Shown one piece after another: positions 11,208 through 23,573 of a stretch of DNA of 64,000 bases (position 1 is the stretch's first letter; the number at the start of each line of letters is the position of its first letter). Made by a program: the position numbers and the translations under genes. The stretch is from Wolfiporia cocos (Eukaryota; Basidiomycota; Agaricomycetes; Polyporales; Phaeolaceae), in NCBI GenBank assembly GCA_029448655.1, contig JACCLO010000006.1:3100001-3164000 (forward strand), read 5' to 3'. The notes below the pieces were generated by a model. That model worked only from the letters and a program-made list of their open reading frames with translations, was not told the DNA's origin and did not search any database.

Positions 11208-12403
11208 CATTACACACTCTTGAATTCGGCGTGTATATGCACTAGAAAATTTGTGGTGTACATGCTAGAGTTGTTGGAGCACAGACTATAATGCGGACGA
11301 TTGTGACGATTTAATGCTGCTTTTTTGTTGACGACGTTCACGATGCTTTCTGGTGCTATCACAGTCTACGATTTGCTAAGAACGCGCATATGGACTCTCT
11401 TGTACAAGCACCTCCTATCTGATGTAGCCAGAAGAGAAATCAATTTTTTACTGTGGCGTGTTCCGCAGAGTCAACAATCGCAAATTCTTCGGGGCCGAGC
11501 TAGTGGCGTGGTGTCGAACGATCCCTTACTTTCTCGCCGCGATATGGTCATCGGACACAGTTAGAATGACAACATGACTCTCCACCCGCGGCATCCTGCA
11601 ACACACCGTCTCGGACACCACGGCTTTCAACATGTATACAATGCACTGTGATGGCGCCTTGCCATACGCAGAAGACCCTAGCTTTGTCAGGCGACGAAAA
11701 TTTGTCCTGGCCCGAGCAAGGAAGTCGGTGGGACGTTGGCGCCGGCCTCGTGTAGTTGGAGGAGGCGCTGCAGACGGCGAGCACGATCTACGTAAAATGC
11801 CGTGGGTACCATCATCCAATCTGCCATACAATCTAGGGCGAGGCGCTGCTCGACGTTCGATTGGACGATAGGCGCATGCACTGCGGGCGTTCGATCACCC
11901 ATCGTCGAGCTTGTTATTCGCGGTCCGACTGGGGTGACCTGGGGGCGTCCGCGCAGCTGCCGCCCTGCCCGGAGCCAGTGCCGGAGGCGCAGCTGCGTAG
12001 CGGAGCTAGAACCTGGGTCAGCCCGCCACTGAGCGCGCAGACATCAGCTAGTCCTTACGCGTCCCCTCGCCATAACGCACACTGACAACTTCTTCCGTCC
12101 CGGAGCGCTCGAGAACGGCCCGTAGACGCCCCTATCAGCCGCCCGGGCTTGATGCGGCCGCGGCAGGCCACTCCGTCACTCCTCACGTCGGTAAGGGCCC
12201 GCCTGAAACGCGCGATCTGCGCGGCGCTTGTGCTTTCCGGGATATCATCAACTTTCCTAGGTTTCCGCGGCCTGCAGACGGACTGGCCTGCAGGCACGCC
12301 GCTGGGCCCTGAGCCAGCTCGCACTACGGCGTACTCATACACGGCCAGAAGGCCAGGGTGTTACACAGCTGACCAACGATCCTTCACGCACACCATCGGT
12401 CCC
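11208..12403. other. Intergenic, no gene recognised
   Basis: This region lies between the 3' ends of the kelch gene (plus) and the ACBP gene (minus), so the two genes converge. Short GC-rich frames occur on both strands, but none has a family signature or a consistent exon structure. Confidence 0.5.
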
Positions 12404-12988
12404 TTACGCAGCCTCAAGCTCAGCAACGTATTTCTTTGACTCCTCGTCTGACGCCGCCTTCAGGATCTGTTGCGGATGACAGAGCAACGCATAAGCAGCG
12501 TGACAATGTCCGTGATGGCAGCACGCACCTCGAGCAATCTCTCGACGTACTTGCTGCGGGCCTCCTCCTTGGTCGTGCCCTCGACCGATTTCCAGGCATC
12601 CCTGTCAGCGCGCAGCGGTCAGCATGATGCGCGGCGATAGCGATGCGGGAGAAGGGCAGCCAGCATCAGCTAGGGCAGTGCCACATCAAGTCTCACCATT
12701 TCGCCTTGCCTACGAAATCAAGCATGCCCGGTCTGGGAGTGTTCACGTCGCCGACGGTTGCTGTAGACTAGTCAATGTCATGGTCATGGGGCCCTGGGCG
12801 GCGGGAGTGCACGCACCCTGCTTGTAGTATTTGTAAAACTGCACGGCGCACGGCTGTTAGCAAGCAGAATGGCGACCGAGGTGGGGCGGGCTCACGTAAA
12901 GCTGGTCATCCTGCGTGGGCTTCACGGGCCCGTCCTTGGGCAGACCCTGGATGATCTGGACAGCTTTCTCAAACTTGGCCTCGGACAT
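12404..12988 (-). CDS. ACB1: Acyl-CoA-binding protein, 104 aa, 5 exons
   Basis: Minus-strand exons are 12988-12896, 12838-12817, 12760-12697, 12601-12529 and 12466-12404. The introns are about 55-75 bp with GT..AG ends. The spliced frame adds up to 312 nt with the stop. The product has the whole ACBP fold length of this family (about 90-105 aa), with the signatures GPVKPTQDDQLYFYKYYKQ, GDVN.PRPGMLDFVGKAKWDAW and YVERLLE. It binds medium- and long-chain acyl-CoA esters in the cytosol and buffers or delivers them to lipid synthesis. I chose the MSEAKFEKAV start because ACBPs begin a few residues before the first helix; an in-frame ATG at 13039 would add 17 residues. The PH-domain gene starts divergently 624 bp away. 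Confidence 0.95.
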
Positions 12989-13612
12989 GATGGCGGCAGA
13001 CAGATGTGACAATGGGCAGATGGGGTCAGTAGAGATCAAAGGTACAGTCGGTGTGCACAGGACTGGGGGTGACAGACTCCGCTATATATCCCGCCACATC
13101 TCTGTAGTCTGGGGTAGCAGAACGATTGGGGACGATGCACGGCGATACGGGCTATCTGATGGGCCTGCCCGCCTTCGCAGCTGTGCAACAACTCAACAGG
13201 ATGGTGGCTGCGCGCGCAGGCACCCATGAGTTGCGTCGAAGCCTCCATCGCGGACTTTGTGATGTTGTGTGCAGAGAGACGAATCCGTTCCACGCGGAGA
13301 GCGACGAACAAGATTTGGACGATCTTCCGCGCTCGATGGACGAGCGTCGGGTACCTACAAGGACCACCTGCTCGACTATCTGCCTGTAAGCGCAGAATCG
13401 CCCGCCCGATTGTCGAGATCACTGCCCATTCCACCGTGGTCGCCCACTGCGCGCGCCACCGGTGGCTGCATTCAAACTCCGCTCAGCTCCGCCCCTTCAC
13501 GCCCAGTTGGTTACCGAGCTGTGACGTGCGGCGTTGGTCGCGTCCCTGTCGCCAGCGGGCATCCTGGGCCCACTATAGAACTTCTTCGTCATCGCCTGCA
13601 ACGATCTCAGCA
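12989..13612. promoter_or_regulatory. Divergent promoter region between ACBP and the PH-domain gene
   Basis: The 624 bp separate two start codons that point away from each other, so this stretch must hold both promoters. I see no clear TATA box. Open frames here have no family signature and I do not call them. Confidence 0.55.
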
Positions 13613-15331
13613 ATGTCAGCCACATCACGCTCGGTGCCTCCGCCGTCGCCCATGGAGGTGACGCGCAAGCTATCCATGCACTCGAGGGTACCCCCAAAGG
13701 TCCGTCGAGCCGCTATAATTACCATCCTCCATCTAACCCCATGCGCCCCGCCAGAAGCCCCATCCCCCATCTGCGCCGCTGTCTGGTAATGAGTCTGACT
13801 CCGATTCCGTGTTCTCGCCCGATACGGCGGTTCCCAGCACCTCCCCGAGCGGCGCAATGCTGGCCACAAGCCCGTCCCAGCAGCCCCATCTCTCGTCCAT
13901 CGCCGAGCGCCGATCGAGCGGCGGAGAAGAGTCCGAGGAAGACGAGGACGAGGAGGGCGGCTGGCGCGCTGCGGGCGTGTCCGCGAGGGAGCGCGGCGCG
14001 CTAGACGAAACGGTGCTGATGACCGGCTATCTCTGGAAGAAGGGCGAGCGGCGAAAGGTACTTGCATTGTGGCGGTCGCTGGTCCCGCACTGACGCCGGA
14101 TCGCGGCGATCCGCCTTCGTGCAGACGTGGAAGAAGCGCTGGTTCGTGCTTCGCCCCGCGCACCTTGCGTTCTACAAGACGTCCGCCGAATACAAGCTCC
14201 TCCGCCTCCTCGACCTCACCGAGGTGCACGCGTGCACGCCCGTCATCCTCAAGAAGCACGCGAACACGTTTGGCCTCGTCTCCCCCACGCGCACGTTCTA
14301 CCTCCAGGCAGAGTCCCCGCGCGAGGTGCAGGAGTGGGTCCAGAAGGTCAACGAGGCGCGCACGGCGCTGCTCGCGACGTCGAGCCAAAACTCGGGCTCG
14401 TCCCCGGTCCCAATTCCCGCGGGCGGTTCTGCGGCTGCGAAGCCCGCACACGCGGCTTCGCAGATGTCGTCATCCCTTTCGCAGTCGCCGCATGGCCACC
14501 ACCTCACCTCATCAGACTCGGACGACGCGTCCCCGGCCAGACCCATGGGCGGCGAGCGGTCGCCCGCGGCGCACCCCGGGGACGCACCAAAGGTCGTCCT
14601 CTCGGGCTATCTCATGAAGTGCGGCTCGCGCCGCCACAATTGGCACAAACGATGGTTCGTACTCAGCGGCGAGAAGCTCGTGTATTCGCGAAGCCACATG
14701 GTGCGTGCTATTCTAGCATTTCGCCGTGCCGTGCCCAGGCCGGCGGGGGGTCTGTGCTGCGTCTCATCGCATTCGTTGTTCTGTACAGGACACAAAGCCG
14801 CATCGCGAGGTGCCGCTGTCGCAGATACTGGATGCACTCGAGTACGACCTCCCGCCGCACCGGCACGGGCCGACGGTGTCGTCGCCGCCGAGCACGTCGC
14901 CGCCGCAGGCGTCCTCGTCCGCCGCGGACGAGGCGGATGGAACGCACGGGCGGCACACGTTCAAGGTGGTGACGACGAAGCGGACACTGTTGCTGTGTGC
15001 GCCTAGCGAGGAGGAAGAGATCAAGTGGCTGTCCGCCGTACGCGCGCTTATCGCGCGCCGATCGGGGGCAGGCGTCGTGCCGGGGGATGGGCCTTCCACT
15101 TCGGGGAGGGGAGGGGCGCCTCTGGCCGCTCCGACCTCGGAGAGTGGGCTGCACAGTGGGAACGGGGCCCCGGGGGGCGGGGTAGGGGGGCCGGCGGGCA
15201 CGGGCGCGGGGAAGCGCAGGGACTCGTTCGCGAGGCGGCTGAGTCTGAGCGGAGGAGCTGCACTCGCAAACATAGTCCCACAGCAGGCCCCGCAGACGCA
15301 GCAGGAAGCGGCATCGGAACGGCAATCTTGA
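13613..15331 (+). CDS. Protein with two PH domains, 502 aa, 4 exons
   Basis: The exons are 13613-13699, 13755-14057, 14125-14700 and 14789-15331. All introns are GT..AG, and the first has a CTAAC branch site. An acidic, Ser-rich leader (about 1-115; ESEEDEDEEGG) precedes PH domain 1 at about 120-225, which has the typical GYLWKKGERRK, then TWKKRWFVLRP and the closing EVQEWVQKVNEA. After a Ser-rich linker, PH domain 2 begins near residue 286 (SGYLMKCG, HKRWFVLSGEKLVYS). It contains a roughly 50-residue Ser-rich insert and closes with EEEIKWLSAVRAL near 412. The C-terminus is Gly/Pro-rich. PH domains bind phosphoinositides, so a membrane-recruited scaffold or signalling role is likely. I see no catalytic domain. 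The first-exon boundary is the least certain part. Confidence 0.82.
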
Positions 15332-16379
15332 CGCGGGGCTACTTGAGTGTATCTTTTTTTTTCGCGCCGCGGCTTCGTGCCTTCTGGGCGTGCACTGTGC
15401 TGTTGGTCCGCTCGTGGATCGGGGACGCTCAAAAGGACATGGCCGCATTTCAGATAGCATCATCACGTTGGATTGATTCCGTGAAGCTCCATACAGACAT
15501 GTACAGTAGAACTAGGCAGTCGGTGACAAGGAGGCCTGTAATGGGATAGCCGTCTGGGCATCAGAGCCGTGCGTTTCAATGGGCATGGCAGCGATGGTGT
15601 GCGCGCGTGCTGGATGAAACCACACATCACTCCACAGAACAAATGGGCTGGCTGGTCGAGTCGTCGGAATCTGTCACGCTGCTTCCGAGGAGGGCGTGCA
15701 TTACCTAAGCGCCGGGTGTCCCCCGGCGTGTTCTGATGCAGGCCCTCGCATCGCAGACATCGCAGACGACGCAGCGTACGCGGCCGAGTGTGGCGTCGTG
15801 CAGCGGATGCAGCAGGGGGAGCGCCGGGAGGGGAAGGGGTCTGGGCGAGGGTCGCGACCGATACGGGTGCCTTGGGAATCGCATGATACAGTCCGATCTC
15901 AGCGGCTATGCACTTATCGGGATACCTCATGACCGCCCGAGCCCAGCGAATGACACGCCACGAGGAGCAGCTGCCGCAGTGCTGGGCCGCCCTTCCCCCC
16001 TGCGTGCCCGCCCCGTCCCTGCGCTGCGCCGTGGCCTGCGCGGTGCAGGGCGCGGGCCACAGCGCGGCACACCCGCCGGCGTCTGCGCGCCCATCAAGAA
16101 AAACCGCCCGGCTCTGATTGGCTGGGCAAGTGCCGGCCGATGAATTCAAACCCCCGAGGCAGTGACCAATCAGGACCCCACGGCGCCAATCACGGTGCCC
16201 GGGGGCGCGCTGACAAGGTTCAGTCGGTGGAAAAGGGAAGCAGGCGACACCTCCGTGGTCCTTCGCACGAGCTCCCCAGCGCCCAGGAGTACATATACGA
16301 GCCTCCCCTACCACCGCCTCCTAGTGCTCGCTCCCAACTATCCCGCCCTCGCCCCTTGTCAGTCGCCGTCGCCCTCCCC
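15332..16379. other. Intergenic, 5' region of the Zn2Cys6 factor
   Basis: No gene is recognised. A cluster of CCAAT boxes close to the regulator's start is listed separately. Long minus-strand frames here look like GC-driven shadows. Confidence 0.5.
16117..16190. promoter_or_regulatory. Cluster of three CCAAT boxes
   Basis: ATTGG at 16117-16121 and CCAAT at 16166-16170 and 16186-16190 lie 190-265 bp before the start of the Zn2Cys6 gene. All three are extended to the (T)GATTGG/CCAATCA form preferred by the HAP/NF-Y complex. The sites are seen directly. Use by the gene at 16380 is inferred. Confidence 0.5.
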
Positions 16380-18781
16380 ATGCCTGACGCGCCCTCGTCC
16401 CCTCGCAAGACAGTGTCCACTGTCTCTGCCGCCGCCAGAACCCAGAAGAAGGCCGGAGCGCCCAAGCCGAAAGGCGCTGTGCGCGCTAAGTCGGGCTGCT
16501 ACACCTGTCGGATCCGCCGAAAGGTCAGTTGGTCCCTGGCCGCGTCGACGGTCCAAGTCGCAGACCGAGATGGCTGATTTTCGCTCTTTTTTCGCGTTTT
16601 TTCTCTCGCGTCCTGCACCGCCTCGCCCCCCAGAAATGCGACGAGCAGCCCAACGCTGAGGGCGCATGCCAGACCTGCGTCCGTCTCCGTCTGCAATGCC
16701 TCGGCTTCGGCGCAAAACGCCCAGACTGGATGAGGGTGAGCGTGCTCGGGTCCCCCCACGCAGAGGGGCGCGGGTGCTGACGACGCCACACCCACAGGAG
16801 AACAACAGTGTCACGGAGCTGAGGGAGAAGATCAAGACGTTCCTTGCTTCGCAGGGGATGATCAAGGGTCACTCTGGCTCCGGTCCCCGATCGCAGGATC
16901 AGGACCCTCAGATGTTGATTTTGGTGGACAACCTGCGCACATCCCCGTCGAGCCCCCCGACCCCCACCCTGTCCGCAAGCTCCAACGAGGGTCACAGACC
17001 ACACGGACTGGCGACGTCTTTCGTACGCGATGGGTCGCACTACCAACAGCAGTCGATGCAGCACGAGCAGCAGCAGCAGCAGTACCCCACATCCAGTGTG
17101 TAGTTTTACTAGTCAAATGAAATGAAACATATTGACGCCTCACAGGCTGGCAACCCACACTCCCTGAGTTGGGCCCCCACCATGAAACTCTTGCGCGGGG
17201 CCAGATGTTGCCCCCGGTGAACGACATGCTGCCCTACCATCCCGCCCCGTCTCCTATGTTACCACCCTCGTCTACTAGTCTAGTGCCCATTTCCTCCTCC
17301 TCTCCGTCCTCCTGTAAGACTCCGTACCGCTATTAGTGTATTATGAATGTAGCAATTAATGCCCTCGTTTGTTGGCAGGGCCGGTGGCGAATGCGCTCAC
17401 ATCCTCTGCATATTCATTCCCGTCCTCTGTATACCTGGGTGCTGGTGCGACAAGTTCGTTCTCTACAACATATCAGATGGATGTGAACTTCGTCGAGGAC
17501 GAGCCTACGTACGATAGAGCGGTGGTGGACTCGGTGATCCCGCCAACGATCCATGGCTACGATGTGGGGATGGGGATACCCAGCGACCAGACTGAGCTCG
17601 TCCAGCACTACCTCCAGAACGTCCTGCCGATACAGTACCTGCTCGCGGACTCGTCGATTGCCAACTTCATGTTGAAGCTGATCAAGGGCAGCCCCGCCGC
17701 GCGGGACGCGGCGTGCGTGCTCTCCGCGCTGCACCTCACCAGCGCGCGGTACCCGTCGCGGACGCACTCGACAGATATGGCACTGATCTACCGCCGGATC
17801 GAGAACACGCTCAACTCAAAACAGCAGTACACGGAGGGGGACGCGATGGCGGGCCTGCACATCGTGTCGACGTTCCTGTTCTCCGGCGGGCGCGGGCCGT
17901 GGGGCAACTACCTGAACGTGGCGAGCCAGTACGTGCACGCGATGCTGAACAATCCGCAGTACTACGGGCCCGAGGACGTGCTGCGGAACTGCACGGAGAG
18001 CCAGCGGTTCATCATCAAGACGACGATGTGGTTCGACGTGCTGGCGAGCGTGACGACGCTGCAGGTGCCGCGGTTCCTCGAGACGTACCGGCTCCTGTTC
18101 GGGCGGACGGGCGCGTACATCGAGGACGTGCAGCACGCGGCGCCGGAGCTGTCGATGCTGCCCGTGATGGGGTGCGAGAACCACATCGTGCTCGCGATCG
18201 CGGAGATCTCGAACCTCGCGCACTGGAAGGAGAGCCAGCGGCACCGCGGGTGCCTCTCCGTGCCGCAGCTCGTCGAGCGCGGGATGGAGATCGAGCGCAA
18301 GTACCTGCTCGTCCCGCGCGGGGGCGCGCCGTTCGACGCGGCGACGGCGGACGCGGTCGTCGCGCACCGGCGGCGGCTCTCGAACGACATCTTCCGCGCG
18401 AGCGCGCGCGTGTACCTGCACACCGTCCTCTCGGGCGACTTTCCCGCGTGCCCCGAGATCGTGCAGGGCGTCGCGGAGACGATCGAGTGCCTCCGGCGCG
18501 TGCCCACGCAGGACGCGCAGTTCGCGCGCAGCGTCGTGCGCAGCGTCGTGTTCGGCATCTGCCTCTGCGGCTGCCTCACGGACAACCCGCACCACCGCAG
18601 CTTCCTCCTCCACCTGCTCGAGACGCAGGTCGCGCAGCAGCAGGACAACGTCGGGAACGTCTCGGAGGTGCGCGCGCTCATGGAGGCCGTGTGGGCCCGC
18701 CGCGAGACCGCGCCCGGGACCGCGGTCAACTGGCGCGACGTCATGCGCGAGTCGCAGCGCGACTTGCTGCTCCTCGTTTGA
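16380..18781 (+). CDS. Zn2Cys6 transcription factor, 704 aa, 5 exons
   Basis: The exons are 16380-16523, 16634-16735, 16798-17095, 17146-17313 and 17379-18781. The phases join cleanly to 705 codons with the stop. The zinc cluster has Cys at 40, 43, 50, 60, 63 and 70 (CYTCRIRRKKC.., CQTC, LQC), and an intron falls between the second and third cysteines. It is followed by LGFGAKRPDWMR, a tail common to mushroom C6 regulators. A coiled or linker stretch and a Gln-rich segment (QQQQQ) come next. The long last exon carries the fungal-specific regulatory domain with TTMWFDVLASVT and PRFLETYRLLFG. It is a nuclear DNA-binding regulator of unknown targets. The paralog at 25912 shares this layout and both split-zinc introns. 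A Met at 17369 inside intron 4 is not the start, because the zinc cluster lies upstream. Confidence 0.92.
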
Positions 18782-20351
18782 GGAATGAAGACACGGCGAA
18801 AATACACTCCACTCTGATTATAGACTGCACACAATGCACCGCCACATGCTATGCTCTCTCGCTCGACACTACCGGATCTCTAAGCAAAATGTAATATAGG
18901 CACGAACTCTTCACGACTGCTGCTCCTCTCTTGCTCTTTCCCTTTTGTCATGATATCGGTCCGCTCCGCTCGCCTTTGGAAAACGTTGCTCGTGTACGTC
19001 TTTATCGCTCTCCTCTGTCCAAGCTATTTACCACCCGCAGCAAAAATCGTACGTCTCGTGCTTTCTGTAGCTAAGTTCTATGCATGTATTAATGATGTAT
19101 GGCACGCCTTCGTGCGCTGGATCACGGAACGTTTAGAGACCGCTTCGTCAAATATACGTCGTCGCAGCGCGCGCCGGTCGTGCGACGCGATTGGAGAAGG
19201 GGAGTAGCTAGAAGGGCATAGCTAGAAGGGCACGGCCGCACTACGCAAGCGTGCGCCGCTAGCCATAATGAACGCACCAGGGAGGCCGAATGGAAGCAGA
19301 AGCGGGGGACGCCCATCTTCCCACGGCGCTCGCCTCGAGGACGACCACTCAAGCTCAAGCTCAAGCCATGGCGTGCACCGCCGCGGCCATCGGCTGCGCT
19401 ATTGTTATCGCCTCCGTCGAGAGCCAATCGTCTGGGTCGCGATGCAGGTGCTGACGGAGCACGGACCCTCCATTGGCACTCGCCGGGTGCACACAGGGAT
19501 ACACCGGCGGAGGAGCTCGCTGTACAGAGAAGTGCTGCGCGGACCATCGATGCACCTCTCGTCGCATTCGGGTGGTCGCGCACACGCCCCGCGGGCTTCG
19601 GCTTCCCCGTGCGACTCTGCGAGCGCGCGGCTGGCTTCTCGCCTCTCGCCGGGGCCTGCGCTAGTCCGGGCGACTAGCTGCGGGGCTGGAGCCGCGGGCG
19701 TCCAGGCCTGCGTCCCTGCGTCCGTGCGCGGGCTTGGGATCCTGCGTCCGCGGAGGCTTGGCGCCACCACCCTCGGGTCCTCGCCCGGCGCGGTGGGAGA
19801 GAGGGCTGCAGCGGCGACGTGCGCGTGCACGCTGGGCCGGCGCAGGTCCCGTGAGGCGGGGACCCTTGCGGTGCGCAGGCGGCTACCCACACATGTCCGG
19901 CGCGCATACAGTTGCGTCTCGGTCACAGGGACGGGCGGCAGCTGAGCGGTAACGGTGCAGGGAGGCACGTCGCGGTGACGCAGGATATCGCGCTGCCGTA
20001 ACTGGCTGCTGCGAAGAAGCGGGCGTGTCATGTGCGTCCGTCAGGGTCCTTCGCACAGCACAGGCCGGCGCCATGCACAGGGACCTCGACATCCCAGCAT
20101 CGGTGCATTGCGCCGGCTTCTGATGCGCCCCGTGCCGTCCACTCCGGGGTGCTGGTGCGCTTTCTTGCCGCTTCCGGAAGCCCCCTTCCCAATCCCGTCG
20201 ATGACTTCACCGCGTCTGCTGACCACCCCGTCCAGCACAGGCACCCTCGCGCGCCCAGGCCGTCTTCTCAAACTCGTGCCAGCAGGCCTCGCCCTCATCG
20301 CAGGCCATCGCCGTCCATGCCGTACCCGCTCCTCAATCTCATCCGCATCGA

Positions 20352-20612
20352 CAGCGGGCTATCGACAGTGTCGGACGTCCATCCTGCGGAACATACGCGA
20401 GGCCGGAGTGATGACCTCACCTTGGCCCTCGCGCAGGCATCGCAGGGGGCGCGTGCGCGTGGACCGCCGCCACTTGCACAACAGCGGGCTATCGACGGCG
20501 TTAAACGTCCGTCCTGCGGAACATACGTGAGGGCCGGGTGAAGACGTTCACTCTGGCCCTCTCGTAGGTATCGCAGGGGGCCGTGCGCGCATGGACCACC
20601 GCCACTTGCACA
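20352..20612. repeat. Two tandem copies of a ~130-bp repeat
   Basis: Copy 1 runs from the CAGCGGGCTATCGACAG at about 20352 to TTGCACAA near 20479, and copy 2 from about 20482 to 20612. Both contain CCTGCGGAACATACG and CGCCACTTGCACAAC. Looser relatives with TGCGGAGCGTACGCG occur at about 21250 and 21440, so the array is wider and decayed. Confidence 0.8.
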
Positions 20613-20794
20613 ACTTTTCCAACGAGGGCAAGGCTGACCGTCCGGGATCCGCATGTGGCGCGGTGATCACGGCACCCTGCACCTGGTGCCGCACGTAAGC
20701 CGCGCAGGACGCACCTCGTATTCTCTCCTGATCCTTGCCCTGCAGTGCTGGCTACCTAGAGGCATGCCCCCGCGTCAACAAGCGGCCTTGTGGC

Positions 20795-20854
20795 GCGAAC
20801 GTGCGGTACCGAGTGGGCAGCAGCCGGCACCCCGCTTGCGTACCGCACGTTCGC
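20795..20854. repeat. 15-bp perfect inverted repeat
   Basis: GCGAACGTGCGGTAC at 20795-20809 is the exact reverse complement of 20840-20854, with a 30-nt loop. No function is evident. Confidence 0.85.
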
Positions 20855-21806
20855 ACCTCGGGACACGTCGTGCGCCGGGGGCGTGCACACTCCCCGCGGC
20901 TCCCCCGAGTCCGCCTTGTGTCTACCACAGTGATGCAGCTATTCGCCGCGGTCAGCTGCGGGATGTCCGCGGGGTGGGCCGACGGCTACTCTCGCCGCGC
21001 GTAGATATCGCTGCGCAGCGTTCGTCTTGAGGCGAGTGCTGTCTAGAAATTGGATTTGTCTTTGCGATAAGAGCGCACTCGACGCAGGTTCCAGAAACAG
21101 ATATCGGCTTTCAAACCAGTGTAAGCCACATCGCTGTTCTAGGAAGCACGGTCTGACCGCACATCTGTGGCGCGGGACGCGCTGCGCGCGGAGCGATCTC
21201 ATGTTCTCCCTAGCTACGGCAGAGTCCATCGCGCCGATAGGGCGGCGTGTCCTGCGGAGCGTACGCGCGTAAAGTGAGGTAGCTCGGCTGCCCCACCCTG
21301 ACCGCGTACACTAACCGCAGTCATTGCCAGGTTGTCTGCAGATCGCACTCCGCGTCGTGGGACCCCGCTGTGTGTGAGGGAGCTCGCCCCAGCTACGACA
21401 GCGTTCTTCTCAGGGCACCGGCCGTGATGCGTGGGGATCGGCTTGCGGAGCGTACGCGCCTGAGAGTAAGTGGGGGCGCCACCACTTACTCGTCGGGCGC
21501 GTAGGCATCGTAAGGCGCGTCGCCGTGCTGCACACCATCAGGCTGTCTGCAGGGTGTCATCTGGGAACAGGATGGAGTAGGAATCCTCCGTTGAGTAAAT
21601 ATCTACGCGCGCAAACAGCGGACGAGACTTTACTTTGGGAGGGGCACGTGGGTCGATCTTTGACGAGCGGACAAGATATGCAAGCGGTTTTGCAATTTGT
21701 AAACTTTGGGAGATGAGATGCTACTGAGTTTCGCGCACACGCAAAGGTTGGAGCAATGCAATATGTACAACAATGATTATAAAAATGCAAGATTCCGCTC
21801 TAAATA

Positions 21807-22277
21807 CTATTCATGTGGCAACGTTGATGTGTTGCATATGTGCACAAGCTCCCCTCGTTCATTGGAATCTAGGAAACACACGGGCCTCACTCTCCATGAC
21901 AAGTCTTTACAATTACAACAAGAATCGAGATTGTTGACCCAAGGTACGACATCGAGTCTTCTGACGCGGGAAAACAAGGCTGAAGCGCTGATTCCCGGCC
22001 TTACAATCAGGAACCCGTCGTCTTCGACCTCCACAAGTTTCGCCAACCATGAAGTCGTAACTTCCGCCGCTTCTAGATGGCCATGGGCTGTATAGCGAAA
22101 TCCGACCTCGTCTCGCGCTGCAATCTGCATGCCGTCGTTCGCTGCTCGCGAAACAAGCTGGAGCTTCAGAAACATGGCTGATCTCCGTGTATGTATGGAC
22201 AGCTGGAACTTGCCGACTATCGGTGCATCCACAATTTCAATCTTCGACGCAACACGGCCTCCATTCCTCGCATGCAA
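21807..22277 (-). CDS. Hypothetical 156-aa reading frame
   Basis: This is an intronless minus-strand frame that starts MHARNGGRVASKIE and ends STLPHE. Unlike the shadow frames around it, its composition is balanced, with hydrophobic and charged residues mixed, and the local DNA is less GC-rich. I do not recognise it. I see no signal peptide, membrane segment or metal motif. It could be a fragment of a decayed gene. A conserved homolog would be needed to accept it. Confidence 0.25.
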   Translation of the reverse strand: MHARNGGRVASKIEIVDAPIVGKFQLSIHTRRSAMFLKLQLVSRAANDGMQIAARDEVGFRYTAHGHLEAAEVTTSWLAKLVEVEDDGFLIVRPGISASALFSRVRRLDVVPWVNNLDSCCNCKDLSWRVRPVCFLDSNERGELVHICNTSTLPHE

Positions 22278-23527
22278 TCTTCGACACTCTTAGTTCATCA
22301 GTGAAATGCGCAACGCACAGCTCCCAACGGCAACTGTTCCAACCGAAACAGCCACGGCCCTCTAGCCTGCGTAGGACAATCTCCCCGCGCGGGGACGCAG
22401 CCCCCGCCCCGCTCCTTCCACCGCACACAGGGAGCCCGCGAGGCGCCAAGCACCGCACGAGCGCTTGGGCCCTCCGGCAGTTCTTGGCTGATATTGATGG
22501 CGGTGCCAGGCGCCTGATGTGCCTATGCGATCGGGCTCGCGATCGCTCCCGCGGCTGTCGACGTGCGTGTGCGGCTGTGTACGCACCCGGACGCGTCCTG
22601 CGCTACGCGCGCGGTCCCGCGAGAGCCCGCATGACTCACGCGCTGGCGCCCGCCGCTGGGGGCGGGCGTGCCCGCTGCCGGCGCTCGCTCGCAGCGCGGC
22701 GGGGCGCGGCGGGTGCAGTGTCCATTACTGCGCGCTGGCCCCGACGCGGATGTGCGGACGTTAGCAGCTAGTCTGGTGGCTCGACGGGTGGATGGTGATA
22801 TATGAGCATCCGTGCGCTAGCCCGCTTGGGCTTGGGCTGGCTCTAGCCCGTGCGGGCGCGCCACTTTCCACCCACCTCGGGGACCGCAGCGCGCCGCGAC
22901 ACGTTCGAGGGGCGTTGCTGGGCCTCGGCGACAGGCCATCAGCCAGACGCACGCTCGCAGAGGGTCCTTCCCGCCATAGCGACCAGCCAAGGAGCCCGGG
23001 GCCTCGCAGCATCAGCGACGCAATCGGGGCGGGCGCCAACGTGCATCACCGCGTATCGTCGTTGCGTCCCCTCCGTGATGGGATGATCTAGATCAGCAGA
23101 TCGGCCTGCCTGAGCGCACGGGCGTACTAGGGCCCGCAACTGGGATGCGTGGGGCAGCGGCGCCGCGCGGTGTGCGCGGCAGCAGCGACCGTGCAGGTCG
23201 GCCATATGTGCGTAACTTCGATCTGGGGTGCTATAGAGACGCACGCGCGTAGTTAATTTGGCGATATTGCATCTGCCGCAGTTGTGTATTCGCCGCCAGC
23301 CCGCGCTCTCCGAGGCTCGACGTTTGATGCACGGACAGACGCGCAGGCGGCCGTCGAGGAGTGGCGGTACGGGGCCGTATGGTCGCGATCACGCAGTAGT
23401 AATGCCCGTTGGCACGGTGTAACCAGCACGAAGATATCCCGACTTTATGCGTGGATTCCACGTCATGCAAGGTTGCGAATGTCGAGGACACGGGCGCTAG
23501 TCATTGTGCAGCATCGGTGTCAGTACT

Positions 23528-23573
23528 TATTACCGAGAATGGAGACAACCTATTACCGAGAATGGAGACAACC
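23528..23573. repeat. 23-bp unit in two exact tandem copies
   Basis: The unit TATTACCGAGAATGGAGACA plus ACC occurs at 23528-23550 and again at 23551-23573. It is probably a recent slippage duplication. Confidence 0.85.

Noticed and set aside
13036..13434. 132-codon minus-strand frame in the divergent promoter
   Set aside because: No signature, it overlaps the only possible promoter space of two supported genes, and it has no splice-consistent extension.
14708..15466. Minus-strand frames of 222-252 codons opposite the second PH domain
   Set aside because: They are GC-driven antisense shadows; the plus-strand exons complete the PH fold.
15463..16314. 283-codon minus-strand frame upstream of the first regulator
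   Set aside because: Its composition is Arg/Pro/Ala-biased without motifs, and the region contains CCAAT boxes and looks intergenic.
17713..18894. 393-codon plus-strand frame over the Zn2Cys6 last exon
   Set aside because: It is an Arg/Ala-rich shifted-frame shadow of the regulatory domain.
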